Assembly (NCBI GenBank): GCA_038234715.1
Contig: JBBQTD010000005.1
Location: 1-64,000 of the forward strand
DNA from: SZAS-103 sp038234715
GTDB lineage: Bacteria > Pseudomonadota > Gammaproteobacteria > Xanthomonadales > Xanthomonadaceae
Length of the DNA: 64,000 nucleotides
Direction: 5' to 3'
Positions within the stretch are counted from its first letter, which is position 1; each line of letters starts with the position of its first letter. Below the pieces are notes generated by a model. That model ran no database searches and was not told the origin of the DNA. It saw only the letters and a program-made list of their open reading frames with translations. This document shows positions 51,125 through 59,793 of this stretch, in pieces. A program made the translations under genes and the position numbers.

Positions 51125-51430
51125 TCAGGAATCCAGCGGCGTCAGGATACGGCGCTCTGCGCGAAATGCATCGCCGAAGCGGGCAAGACCTTCGCCGCGC
51201 ATGCGCGGGGCGTGGTCGCACAAGTACCCGTCCAGCGCGCCGCCGTCGCTCATGCGGTAACGCACGCACCAGCTGCGATCGGTGGTGGACCCGGTTTCCA
51301 GTGCATGCAGTTCGAATGCCTCGATGCCCGGGATGTCCAGCATCGCGGCGATGTGTCCGCGCAACCACGCGAAAAAATCGCTTGTGACAGCGTTGCTCGC
51401 GTGCAGCGTGACCTCATAGATCACAGCCAT
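51125..51430 (-). CDS. DUF4286-family protein
   Basis: 101 residues, soluble, with the ferredoxin-like ABM fold pattern: MAVIYEVTLHA strand, FFAWLRGHIAAML helix, GIEAFELHALET strand, and WCVRYRMSDGGALDGYL. Members are short and of unknown function. The ATG lies inside the end of the DUF3667 gene (10-base overlap), hence coupled translation. It converges with the DUF3106 gene. Confidence 0.83.
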   Translation of the reverse strand: MAVIYEVTLHASNAVTSDFFAWLRGHIAAMLDIPGIEAFELHALETGSTTDRSWCVRYRMSDGGALDGYLCDHAPRMRGEGLARFGDAFRAERRILTPLDS

Positions 51431-52608
51431 ATCAGCTTCACGAGCATCGTCCCCGCAGTGCCAAGTGCCAGCAGGAACAGGTACACGAAGCCCACGATCG
51501 AATACTTGATGCCGGTCATGATCCATCCTTGCCCATACACGCGCTTCTGCATCAGCAGCAGGTACACCGGCATCCACGCGATTAGAGCTCCTTTCATCCA
51601 GGTCAATGGCGTGTGCATCCACGGCGACGCAGTGACGCCAGCAAGGCCGTTGAGCACGAGGACCAGCAGCAGCGCAAAGCACAGGAATGCATGGCTGTGC
51701 AGCGCGACGATGAAATGCTCCATGTACAGGCGTCGCTTGAACGCATAAGCCAGCTTGAGCAGGACGGCGAACAGCGGCAGCAGCAGGAACAGCGTCGAAG
51801 GCGCTGCACTCATGACGGCGTCGAAAAACAGCTTCGGGTCCTTCTGGATGCGTGCGACATTGCCCTGCGCCCGCGCTGCCATCCGGTTCAGCCATGCGTT
51901 GGCGAAACCAGGCAGCACATCGACATGCAATGGATTCGTGACCGGATCCCAAGGCTTGTCGTCGTCACCGAATTTCAATTTTTCTTCATGCTCCGGCGGC
52001 GGCTTTCCCTGCGCCTTGGCGGCACTCAATTCGGCGATGCGCGCTTCGGCCTGCGCATGGATCTTGGCCACGGCTGCGCTCAGGTCCTTTGCGGCGCCGG
52101 GGACCATCCTTATCGATCCTCTGGCCGCATCGATCGCATGCAGCGCTACGTCGCGCTGCTGTTGCACGGCGGCAACCGTCATCGCGCTGTTGATGCTGTT
52201 GTCGTCGAACTGCACGGCATGCCCGCTGCTCTGGTCGAAGCTCCACTGGGCGACGAAGAACGTGATCACGCTGATGAAGAAGAACAGCCGCACCGGACTG
52301 ACGTAGCGCACTCGGCGTCCGGCGAAATACTCGCAACTCAGGAAGCCCGGGCGCAGCAACAGCGGGAGCAGCGTGCGCGTCAGGCGCGTGTCGATCTCGA
52401 ACAGGGTATCGGCGATATCGCCCAGCACACTGGTGAAATGCCGTACCAGTCCGGAGACCGGCTGGCCACAGTGATAGCAATGTTCGCCAAGCAGTGGCGT
52501 GCCGCAATTGCCGCAGACCGCGCCGGTGGGAACCGGAACCGCCACACCTGCGCCATCGCCATCGCCATCGCCAAGCTCAATTGTCGGAGTGGTCGGTTCG
52601 ATCGTCAT
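51421..52608 (-). CDS. DUF3667 zinc-ribbon membrane protein
   Basis: 395 residues. A Gly/Asp-rich start is followed by a zinc ribbon CGNCGTPLLGEHCYHCGQ (about 32-49), then FEIDTRLTRTLLPLLLRPG typical of DUF3667, a first membrane segment (about 105-125, VRLFFFISVITFFVAQWSF), a long polar loop (about 130-255) and three or four C-terminal membrane helices (TLFLLLPLFAVLLKLAYAF, FLCFALLLVLVLNGLAG, IVGFVYLFLLALGTAGTM). Function unknown. It is the first gene of a pair with DUF4286 and diverges from the MATE gene by only 26 bp. Confidence 0.85.
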   Translation of the reverse strand: MTIEPTTPTIELGDGDGDGAGVAVPVPTGAVCGNCGTPLLGEHCYHCGQPVSGLVRHFTSVLGDIADTLFEIDTRLTRTLLPLLLRPGFLSCEYFAGRRVRYVSPVRLFFFISVITFFVAQWSFDQSSGHAVQFDDNSINSAMTVAAVQQQRDVALHAIDAARGSIRMVPGAAKDLSAAVAKIHAQAEARIAELSAAKAQGKPPPEHEEKLKFGDDDKPWDPVTNPLHVDVLPGFANAWLNRMAARAQGNVARIQKDPKLFFDAVMSAAPSTLFLLLPLFAVLLKLAYAFKRRLYMEHFIVALHSHAFLCFALLLVLVLNGLAGVTASPWMHTPLTWMKGALIAWMPVYLLLMQKRVYGQGWIMTGIKYSIVGFVYLFLLALGTAGTMLVKLIWL

Positions 52609-52634
52609 GCCGCGCCTTCTCCGGGCAGGCTAAG

Positions 52635-54110
52635 ATGCGCCGATTGTCAATGTTTTGCGTTGTGATGTCGCCTGCTCTCCCTGGTCGAACCCCTTCCCGC
52701 GTTGCGCGTCTCCGGCGCGAGATGCATGTCACCTGGATGCTGGCCTTGCCGCTGGTGCTCGGGCAATTGTCGGCCGTTGCATTGAGCCTGGTGGACACGC
52801 TGCTTGCGGGTCGCCACGGTGCGTTGACCTTGGCCGGTGTCGCGGTTGGCAGCGCGGTGTGGTCCATCGTGTTACTGGTGCTGATCGGCGTGCTGATGGC
52901 AGTGCCGTCGTTGGTTTCGCAATTCAACGGCGGAGGCCGCCGCGATGCGATCGGCCCGCTGTTCCGGCAGGCACTATGGCTCGCTCTCGCAATGGGGCTG
53001 GGATTGTTCGCGCTCGCGCGCCTGGGCGGAACGTTGCTGGCGTTGATGCATGTCGACCAGGCGGTGCGTCCTGAAGCCATTGGATTCCTCAACGCGATCA
53101 GCTGGGGCGCCCCGGCGTTCGCCCTGTATCTGGTCTGCCGCTATCTGAGCGAAGGCATCGCGTGGACGGTGCCGACGATGATTTTCGGTATCGCGGCCCT
53201 GTGCGGGCTCGCTCCGCTTGGCTATTCGTTGATGTTTGGCGCCTTCGGATTGCCGGAACTCGGCGCCGCGGGCTTGGGCTACGCAACCACGATCGTGCTG
53301 TGGCTGCAATTGCTGGGTTTCGTGGCGTACCTGGCGTGGTCGCCCCGCTTTGCCGATCTGCAGCTGTTCACGCGATTCGAGTTGCCCCGTGGCGCGATGA
53401 TCCTCGACCTGCTGCGCGTGGGCCTGCCAATGGGCGTGTCGGTATTCATGGAAGGCAGCCTGTTCGTCGCGACGCTGCTGGTGATCGGCAGGATGGGGGC
53501 GGTTCCAGTCGCGGCGCACCAGATTGCGATCAACCTCGCGAGTCTGTGCTTCATGGTGCCGCTGGGCCTCGCAATGGCAACAACCGTGAGGGTCGGCCAT
53601 GCGGTGGGAGCTGGAGATCCTTCTGCAGCCCGATGGTCCGCCGGCTCCGCCTATGCCATCGTGCTGCTGACCCAGACCTGCTCGGCGGCATTGATGCTGT
53701 TTGGCGGATCGACCATCGCGCATCTGTACACCGCCGATGGAGCGATTGCTTCGCTCGCGACGACCCTCCTGCTCTACGCCGCCGCATTCCAGTTTCCGGA
53801 TGGCATCCAGGCGCTTTCGGCCGGGGCCTTGCGCGGCCTCAAGGACACCCGCGTACCTATGGGAATCAGCTTGACCGCCTATTGGGTTCTGGGGATGCCA
53901 TTGGGATACTGGTTGGGGGTCGGACTGGGTTGGGGGCCGCGCGGCATGTGGTGGGGGCTGATCCTGGGACTGGCGATGGCTGCACTGTTGCTCACGACGC
54001 GGGTGTTCGCCCTGATGAGGCATGACGATCGGCTGATGGCCGCTGTCGGGCGATCGGATACCCTGTTGCCTCGAAGGAGAATCCGATGCCCGACACCCAG
54101 CCAGGACTGA
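52635..54110 (+). CDS. MATE-family multidrug efflux protein
   Basis: 491 residues with twelve hydrophobic helices in two homologous halves. NorM-like features: LALPLVLGQLSAVALSLVDT with the conserved GQ-x-x and Asp near the first helix, GAPAFALYLVCRYLSEG, and in the second half GLPMGVSVFMEGSLFVATL, VAAHQIAINLASLCFMVPLG. MATE proteins export cationic drugs in exchange for Na+ or H+. ATG 52635 (AGG upstream) is used; ATG 52665 is possible. It overlaps sppA by 25 bases, an unusual pairing with no evident functional link. Confidence 0.92.
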   Translation: MRRLSMFCVVMSPALPGRTPSRVARLRREMHVTWMLALPLVLGQLSAVALSLVDTLLAGRHGALTLAGVAVGSAVWSIVLLVLIGVLMAVPSLVSQFNGGGRRDAIGPLFRQALWLALAMGLGLFALARLGGTLLALMHVDQAVRPEAIGFLNAISWGAPAFALYLVCRYLSEGIAWTVPTMIFGIAALCGLAPLGYSLMFGAFGLPELGAAGLGYATTIVLWLQLLGFVAYLAWSPRFADLQLFTRFELPRGAMILDLLRVGLPMGVSVFMEGSLFVATLLVIGRMGAVPVAAHQIAINLASLCFMVPLGLAMATTVRVGHAVGAGDPSAARWSAGSAYAIVLLTQTCSAALMLFGGSTIAHLYTADGAIASLATTLLLYAAAFQFPDGIQALSAGALRGLKDTRVPMGISLTAYWVLGMPLGYWLGVGLGWGPRGMWWGLILGLAMAALLLTTRVFALMRHDDRLMAAVGRSDTLLPRRRIRCPTPSQD

Positions 54111-55942
54111 TCCACCGCTTCGTGCGCGGCGTGTGGCGGGCGCTGGATTTTTCGCGTCGGCTTGCGATGAACCTGGTGTTCCTGCTGGTTGTGTTGCTGG
54201 TGCTTGCGGCGCTGTTCGCCGCAAAGCCCATCCTGCACGATCGCACCGCGCTGGTGGTCGCGCCGGACGCGAAGATCGTCGAACAATACAGTGCCGACGC
54301 CGGTTCGATGGCGGTTTCGCGAGCGTTCGGCCAACCCAACAAGGAGGTGCAGTTGCGCGACCTGCTGCGCGCACTGGATGCAGCCAGGACCGACAAGCGC
54401 ATCGAGCGCGTGGTGATCCGGCCCGACCTCATCAGTGCAGGCGGGCTCGCACAACTGCGCGAGGTCGCGCATGCATTGCGCGAACTGCGTGCCTCCGGCA
54501 AGGAAGTGATCGCGTATGCCGAGAACCTCGACCAGATGGGCTATCTGCTCGCGGCCGAAGCCAACACGATCTACCTGCATCCGTCCGGCAGCCTGATGCT
54601 GGAAGGACTGGGCCGTTACCGCACGTATTACCGCGAAGGCTTGCAGGACAAGCTGGGTATCGACGTACACGTATTCCGCGTCGGCGAGTACAAGTCAGCG
54701 GTGGAACCCTACATCCTCGACGCGGCATCGCCCGAGTCCAAGGAAGCCGACCTGTTCTGGATGAACGATCTCTGGCAACGCTACCTTGCCGACGTGGGTC
54801 GTGCGCGCGGCATCGAACCGGCCAGGCTTGCCACCGACATCAACGCCATGCCGGATGGACTCAAGGCCGCCAATGGCGACCTGGCGCAATGGGCACTCAA
54901 CGAGCACCTCGTGGATGCACTCAAGACCAGCGACGAGGTCGAGGCGATCCTTGAGAAGAAGGGAGAGGTGGACAGCGACCTGCATAGCTTCCGCCAGATC
55001 GACCTGGATGACTATCTCGCCCACCTGGGGCACGAACTGCCGGCATTGCGCAGCGACGTCGTTGCGGTGGTGGTCGCCGAGGGCGAAATCAGCTCGGGCC
55101 AGCAACCGCCGGGCAAGGTCGGTGGAGAATCCACCGCGGCACTTGTCGCGCGCGCGCGCAACAACGATCACGTCAAGGCCGTCGTGCTGCGCGTGGATTC
55201 GCCGGGTGGCGATGTGTTCGCGTCCGAGCAGATCCGCCGGGAAATCGAACTCACGCGCAACGCCGGCATTCCGGTCGTGGTGTCGATGGGCAACGTGGCG
55301 GCGTCGGGCGGCTACTGGATTTCAATGAACGCGAACCGGATCTATGCGGATCCGTCGACGATCAGCGGATCGATCGGGATCTTCGGCCTGGTCATGACCG
55401 CCCCGCGTGGCTTGGACAAGATCGGCGTACACAGCGATGGGGTCGGAACAACGCGCTGGGCCGGTGCGTTCGACCCCACGCGCGCACTCGACCCGGCGGT
55501 TGGGGAGATCATCCAGTCGTCGATCGAGCATGGCTATGCACAGTTCATTGGCAACGTCGCCCGAGCGCGCGGCCGAACACCGCAGCAGGTCGATGCGATC
55601 GCGCGGGGACGGGTGTGGAGCGGCGCCCAGGCAAGCGAGCGCGGTCTTGTGGATGCACTCGGCGGACTCGGCGATGCGATCGACGCTGCCGCGGGGCTGG
55701 GCAAGCTCGGACCCGGGAAATACCGCGTGGTCTACGTCGAAAAGGAGATGACGCCGTTCGAAAGATTCTTTGCAGGTCTCACCGAGAGTGCACGCGTGCG
55801 TTCGATGCTCTCGGCCAGCGGTCTCGGCGGACTGTTCCTGCCGTCCAAGACCCAGCAGGACCTAGCGCACGGAATGGAATGGCTGGGCTCGGGGAAATCG
55901 AGGCCGTTTTCGGCGATCGCGCATTGCTTCTGCGGACTCTAA
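54086..55942 (+). CDS. sppA: Signal peptide peptidase SppA, long form
   Basis: 618 residues, the 67-kDa type with two tandem domains. One N-terminal membrane helix (about 28-46, MNLVFLLVVLLVLAALFAA). The catalytic lysine is in VGEYKSAVEP (about residue 203) and the nucleophilic serine in NVAASGGYWIS (about 407), matching the dyad spread over both halves of the E. coli enzyme. It degrades cleaved signal peptides in the inner membrane. ATG lies inside the MATE gene. A frameshift-free, full-length protein; the last 20 residues (ending CFCGL) look unusual for the family. Confidence 0.94.
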   Translation: MPDTQPGLIHRFVRGVWRALDFSRRLAMNLVFLLVVLLVLAALFAAKPILHDRTALVVAPDAKIVEQYSADAGSMAVSRAFGQPNKEVQLRDLLRALDAARTDKRIERVVIRPDLISAGGLAQLREVAHALRELRASGKEVIAYAENLDQMGYLLAAEANTIYLHPSGSLMLEGLGRYRTYYREGLQDKLGIDVHVFRVGEYKSAVEPYILDAASPESKEADLFWMNDLWQRYLADVGRARGIEPARLATDINAMPDGLKAANGDLAQWALNEHLVDALKTSDEVEAILEKKGEVDSDLHSFRQIDLDDYLAHLGHELPALRSDVVAVVVAEGEISSGQQPPGKVGGESTAALVARARNNDHVKAVVLRVDSPGGDVFASEQIRREIELTRNAGIPVVVSMGNVAASGGYWISMNANRIYADPSTISGSIGIFGLVMTAPRGLDKIGVHSDGVGTTRWAGAFDPTRALDPAVGEIIQSSIEHGYAQFIGNVARARGRTPQQVDAIARGRVWSGAQASERGLVDALGGLGDAIDAAAGLGKLGPGKYRVVYVEKEMTPFERFFAGLTESARVRSMLSASGLGGLFLPSKTQQDLAHGMEWLGSGKSRPFSAIAHCFCGL

Positions 55943-55993
55943 CCGAATCTGCGACAGCACCGACGCCGATTCGCCGCACGCGAGAAACCGCGA

Positions 55994-56248
55994 CTACTGT
56001 GATGCCGGACTCGCGCTCCCGCCTTCCTCGTTCTGCAATTGCTGATCCTCCTTGTCCTTTGCGTCCTGGATCGTCTTTTCGACGCCATTTGCACGATCGA
56101 TTGGCCGCTGGATCGTGTCGCGCAACTGGGTGTCGCCGACCGGGGCATCCGGCTTCCTGGCAGGGTCCGGCTTCGGGTCTTCCTTGCAACCAGTCAACAA
56201 TCCAGCGATGGCAAGCGTCAGCAGGATCAAGTGCATTGGGCGCAACAT
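55994..56248 (-). CDS. Small lipoprotein
   Basis: 84 residues. MHLILLTLAIAGLLTGC is a clear lipoprotein signal with the lipobox LLTGC. The mature part is short, charged and likely helical (IQRPIDRANGVEKTIQDAKD) and ends in a Gly/Ser/Ala tail. GGAG 8 bases upstream supports ATG 56248. It is convergent with sppA. Family unknown to me. Confidence 0.85.
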   Translation of the reverse strand: MLRPMHLILLTLAIAGLLTGCKEDPKPDPARKPDAPVGDTQLRDTIQRPIDRANGVEKTIQDAKDKEDQQLQNEEGGSASPASQ

Positions 56249-56323
56249 GGCCGACTCCGAAAACGCCGTTCACGGTTATGCTAGCGCAGACGCGAACGAC
56301 ACATCGCTTCGGGAGCAATCGGC

Positions 56324-57100
56324 ATGGCGGGCGCACGTTGGCGGCTGGATGGACAAGTGGCACTGGTTACCGGCGCAAGCGCGGGCATCGGCCAGGCGAT
56401 CGCGCGCGAACTGCTCGGATTTGGCGCTGATGTGCTGCTGGTCGCGCGCGACCCCGATCGCCTCGAAAACGCGCGTGCGGAACTCGAGGAAGAATTCCCG
56501 GATCGCATCGCGCGCGCGTTTCCCGCTGATCTCGCCGACGATGACGCCCGGCGCGAACTGTTCGACTGGATCGAGGATCTTGACTGCGGGCTGCATATCC
56601 TCGTGAACAACGTCGGTACGAACCAGCGCAAGCCGACCATGGACTATGCGGATGCCGAATGGCGCGCGCTTTTCGAGCTGAATGTGTTCGCGACCTTCGA
56701 GCTGTGCCGCTACGCGTATCCATTGCTGTCCAGGCATCCGGCGTCGAGCATCGTCAACATCGGCAGCGTGTCCGGCGCCACCCATGTACGCACCGGTTCG
56801 CCCTACGGAATGAGCAAGGCCGCACTGCATCAACTCAGCAGGAACCTGGCCTGCGAATGGGCCGAGGATGGTGTGCGCGTGAACAGCGTGGCGCCGTGGT
56901 ACATCCGCACGCGCCGCACGTCGCCGATGCTGGCCGAGCCCGAATACTACGAGGAGGTCATTTCCCGCACGCCGCTCGGGCGCGTTGGAGAGCCTGAGGA
57001 AGTCGCAGCCGCAGTCGCGTTCCTGTGCCTGCCGGCTGCAAGCTATATCACCGGCGAATGCATCGCGGTGGATGGGGGATTCCTGCGTTACGGTTTCTAG
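56324..57100 (+). CDS. Short-chain dehydrogenase/reductase (tropinone-reductase-like)
   Basis: 258 residues of the classical SDR fold: cofactor motif TGASAGIG, the NNVGTN motif, catalytic Ser in GSVSGATHV and YxxxK in YGMSK, and the C-terminal CIAVDGGF. Residues ARDPDRLE after beta2 suggest NADP(H) preference. The closest named relatives are plant-like tropinone reductases and 3-oxoacyl reductases; substrate unknown. GGGAG precedes ATG 56324. Divergent from the small lipoprotein. Confidence 0.9.
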   Translation: MAGARWRLDGQVALVTGASAGIGQAIARELLGFGADVLLVARDPDRLENARAELEEEFPDRIARAFPADLADDDARRELFDWIEDLDCGLHILVNNVGTNQRKPTMDYADAEWRALFELNVFATFELCRYAYPLLSRHPASSIVNIGSVSGATHVRTGSPYGMSKAALHQLSRNLACEWAEDGVRVNSVAPWYIRTRRTSPMLAEPEYYEEVISRTPLGRVGEPEEVAAAVAFLCLPAASYITGECIAVDGGFLRYGF

Positions 57101-57148
57101 TTGGTGCCCGAATCGGCAGGATCGCGCCAAATGCGGGCTGTTCGAGCG

Positions 57149-57817
57149 TCATAATTCGTTCGCATTGCAGTCGTTGCGTACCTGCGTGCGCAGGCCTTTC
57201 TGTTCGCGCTCGTAGCCAACCCGATCGCTGGGCTGGGCATTGAAGATCAGTTTTTCGAGGGTATCGTCGCGTGCATGCATGCGTTCGCAGACTTCATCCT
57301 GGGGCAGCCGCCTGCAACTGTCTTCGACATACACGGAAGGGCCGAACGCGATCGGTCCGGATCGCACGAGACCGCCGCGACGGAACTGCCCCGACCCAGG
57401 CGACGGCTGCGCCCGCATCCGTCCATCGCCCACTTCGACCATGCCGATCCCTGTCGTCCACAGCGGCACATAGCGGGCCTGCGGGATGCCGTTCTGGCTG
57501 AGGTAGGCAGCGCCGTCCTGCGTCGTGCATTCGTACAGCGGGCGGGGAGTCCGGTACACACGTACTTCGAACGTCGGAGACACCGGTGGTGGCATCGACG
57601 CGATCGGCTCCGGCCGCGGCGGAGGATCCTGAGGCCGCAGCATCTGCCGCACCTCCTGGTGCACGTCCTTCGGGCAGGGGCGATCCTGCAACGTGACTTT
57701 GCCTCCTGCATTGACACAGCGGTAGATGATCACGTCGTCGGCGTATGCCGGACTCGCCAAGACGAACATCCCGACCAGACCGGCGCCGATCAAGCCAAAT
57801 CGGAAGGGGGACTCCAT
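57149..57817 (-). CDS. DUF4124-type exported protein (paralogue A)
   Basis: 222 residues. Signal peptide about 1-26 (GLVGMFVLASPAYAD). A short DUF4124-like segment follows (IYRCVNAGGKVTLQDRPCP), with paired cysteines. A Pro-rich linker (about 60-90) leads to a second cysteine-containing region (LYECTTQDGAAYLSQNG) and a charged C-terminal helix (DEVCERMHARDDTLEKLIF). Function unknown, periplasmic. The next gene upstream encodes a protein of the same design, indicating tandem duplication. The frame has no clear ribosome binding site. Confidence 0.85.
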   Translation of the reverse strand: MESPFRFGLIGAGLVGMFVLASPAYADDVIIYRCVNAGGKVTLQDRPCPKDVHQEVRQMLRPQDPPPRPEPIASMPPPVSPTFEVRVYRTPRPLYECTTQDGAAYLSQNGIPQARYVPLWTTGIGMVEVGDGRMRAQPSPGSGQFRRGGLVRSGPIAFGPSVYVEDSCRRLPQDEVCERMHARDDTLEKLIFNAQPSDRVGYEREQKGLRTQVRNDCNANEL

Positions 57818-57917
57818 GGGCCGATTCTGCGCCGTCGACAACCCAAGCAACAGCCGCTTCCCCGGGCCCGTTCGCTGGGATTCAGACAGTTGAAGGGGGC
57901 AGCGAACACACGCGACG

Positions 57918-58640
57918 CTACCGCTGGCATGCCGCGAAAAGCATCGAGGTGAGATCCTGCTCCTCGGGGGCATACGTCGCACGTTCGCTGGGCTTTGCCG
58001 CATAGATCTGCTTGCGCAGGATGTCGCGGCGCGTTGCAAAACGCTCGCAAGCCTGTTGTGGATCCAGCCGAACGCACTGGTCCGCGACCCATTTCCCGGG
58101 CGCTGCGCCCGGCGGCGGCGCTGGCTCGGCCGCGGCCGGCGTGTCTACCGACCCCGCTTCATCCACCGGGCGCACGATCAGTTCGTGCAATTTGGGTTTT
58201 ACGGTGACTTTGGCGGGAGTGGACGGCTGAACGTTGTCCTCCGTCGCGCCTTCGTCGGTTGTCGGCTTCACCACCCACTGCTTTCCCGCAATCCCGGTGC
58301 GGCTGTCAAATGTCGACCCATCGGCGCGCATGCATTCCCAGAGCCAATACGGATCGTTCGGACCGCGGATCGCGCTGGCTGGGGTCAAGGGCATTGCTGA
58401 GGCAGGGACGGCCGGCGCAACGGATTGCGAAGCTTGTGGCGGCGTTGGCGAGACTGCCACTGCTGCCGGGCGCTGCAAGGCAATCTTGCGCTGCGCGCTG
58501 TCCTTCGGACACGGCGTTCCCTGGATGCTGATGCCTGCAGCCGATTCGCACCGATATAGGACGTCATCGGCATACGCATCGCGTGCGTGCAGAACGGACA
58601 GCAGCATTGCGATGACGGGCAGCAGGGCGATCTTGCGCAT
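57918..58640 (-). CDS. DUF4124-type exported protein (paralogue B)
   Basis: 240 residues. Signal peptide about 1-24 (LLPVIAMLLSVLHARDAYAD), then YRCESAAGISIQGTPCPKD equivalent to paralogue A, a Pro/Ala/Val-rich linker, WLWECMRADGSTFDSRTG in place of A's second cysteine region, and the same C-terminal helix pattern (CERFATRRDILRKQIYAAKP...YAPEEQ). The shared order shows common origin although identity is low. It precedes A on the same strand by 100 bp. It diverges from ybeD. Confidence 0.85.
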   Translation of the reverse strand: MRKIALLPVIAMLLSVLHARDAYADDVLYRCESAAGISIQGTPCPKDSAQRKIALQRPAAVAVSPTPPQASQSVAPAVPASAMPLTPASAIRGPNDPYWLWECMRADGSTFDSRTGIAGKQWVVKPTTDEGATEDNVQPSTPAKVTVKPKLHELIVRPVDEAGSVDTPAAAEPAPPPGAAPGKWVADQCVRLDPQQACERFATRRDILRKQIYAAKPSERATYAPEEQDLTSMLFAACQR

Positions 58641-58753
58641 CTGCGGATTCTGCGGCGCGATCGACGTCGACGCCAGAGCCGCGATCTGATCGCTTCGGAA
58701 GTCCAGCCCGGGTCCGGCTTGGGTTTGTCTGCGCACACCCCGATAATGCCGAC

Positions 58754-59056
58754 ATGACAACATCCAACGTCAACCCCGTCCCGACGGATTCCCCCGAGCC
58801 CGCGCTGGGTTTTGTGTTTCCAGGCGTGTTCGAGATCACCGCGCTTGGTCCGGCGACGGCGCTGCTCGAGACCGAGATCCCGCGGCTGCTGGCGCTTGCC
58901 GGACTGAGCGTGTTGCTCGAGACCGTTTCGCAGCGCCCGTCCAGCGCGGGTCGTTTCGTCTCGGTAACGATCAGCTTTCGCGCGCAGAGCCGCGCCGACT
59001 ACGACGCCGCGCACAACGCGCTGCGCGGGCACCCGGAAGTGAAGTGGACGATCTGA
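58754..59056 (+). CDS. ybeD: YbeD-family (DUF493) protein
   Basis: 100 residues. The alpha/beta ACT-like fold of YbeD is seen in FVFPGVFEITALGPATALLE and FVSVTISFRAQSRADYDAAH, ending GHPEVKWTI. The family is commonly encoded next to lipB and is suspected of a regulatory role in lipoate metabolism. The lipB GTG lies 13 bases before its end, so the three genes ybeD-lipB-lipA form a coupled operon. Confidence 0.93.
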   Translation: MTTSNVNPVPTDSPEPALGFVFPGVFEITALGPATALLETEIPRLLALAGLSVLLETVSQRPSSAGRFVSVTISFRAQSRADYDAAHNALRGHPEVKWTI

Positions 59057-59793
59057 AGGGCGTCAACGTCCGCAAACCGGTGTCATGGCTGGTTCGGGAT
59101 CTGGGCCAGTGTGCCTACGAGCCGGTGTGGCGCGCGATGCAGGCGTTCACCGATGCCCGCGACGGAACTGTCCCCGACGAGCTGTGGATTGTCCAGCACG
59201 ACCCTGTTTTCACCCTGGGCCAGGCCGGCAAGCCCGAGCATGTCCTCGCAGCAGGGGACATCCCGGTACTGCGGGTGGATCGCGGCGGCCAGGTCACATA
59301 CCACGGCCCGGGCCAGATCGTGGCGTACCCACTGGTCGACTTGCGCCGCATCGGCCTGGGCGTGCGCGAGTTGGTCGAATGCATCGAGCAAGCAGTCATC
59401 GAGGTGCTCGCCGACTGGAATATCCTCGGCGAACGCAAGCCAGGCGCACCGGGCGTGTATGTCGCGGGCGCCAAGGTCATGGCGCTAGGCCTGCGCGTGC
59501 GGCGGGGCTGCAGCTTCCACGGACTCGCGTTCAATGTCGCGATGGACCTCGAGCCGTTCCAGCGCATCAATCCCTGCGGCTACCAGGGCTTGGCCGTGAC
59601 CTCGGTGCTAGACTTGGGCGGCCCTTCGCAGCCCGAATCAATCGTCGCAACGCTGGTCGAAGCTCTTTCCGCGCAACTCGGAATGAGGCCTGAGTGGAAA
59701 ACTGGATCCAATCCCTGGATCCCCGCAATGCCGCGACTGCCCGCCAGCAATCCGTTGCCGCCCACCCCCTTCCTGACCGAACCGCACCCGTGA
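59044..59793 (+). CDS. lipB: Octanoyl-[acyl carrier protein]-protein transferase
   Basis: 249 residues. Moves octanoate from acyl carrier protein to lipoyl domains, first step of lipoate synthesis. Motifs: VDRGGQVTYHGPGQIVAYPL, the catalytic lysine in GAKVMALGLRVRRGCSFHG and the catalytic cysteine in INPCGYQGL. GTG start overlaps ybeD. The C-terminal 30 residues (Pro-rich, after LGMRPEWK) overlap an alternative longer lipA reading and are probably tail. Its product feeds the E2 at 7.6 kb. Confidence 0.95.
   Translation: MDDLKGVNVRKPVSWLVRDLGQCAYEPVWRAMQAFTDARDGTVPDELWIVQHDPVFTLGQAGKPEHVLAAGDIPVLRVDRGGQVTYHGPGQIVAYPLVDLRRIGLGVRELVECIEQAVIEVLADWNILGERKPGAPGVYVAGAKVMALGLRVRRGCSFHGLAFNVAMDLEPFQRINPCGYQGLAVTSVLDLGGPSQPESIVATLVEALSAQLGMRPEWKTGSNPWIPAMPRLPASNPLPPTPFLTEPHP

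Noticed and set aside
59694..59789. Longer lipA start at GTG 59694
   Set aside because: It would overlap lipB by 100 bases; GTG 59790 gives the family length and a 4-base overlap typical of coupled genes.
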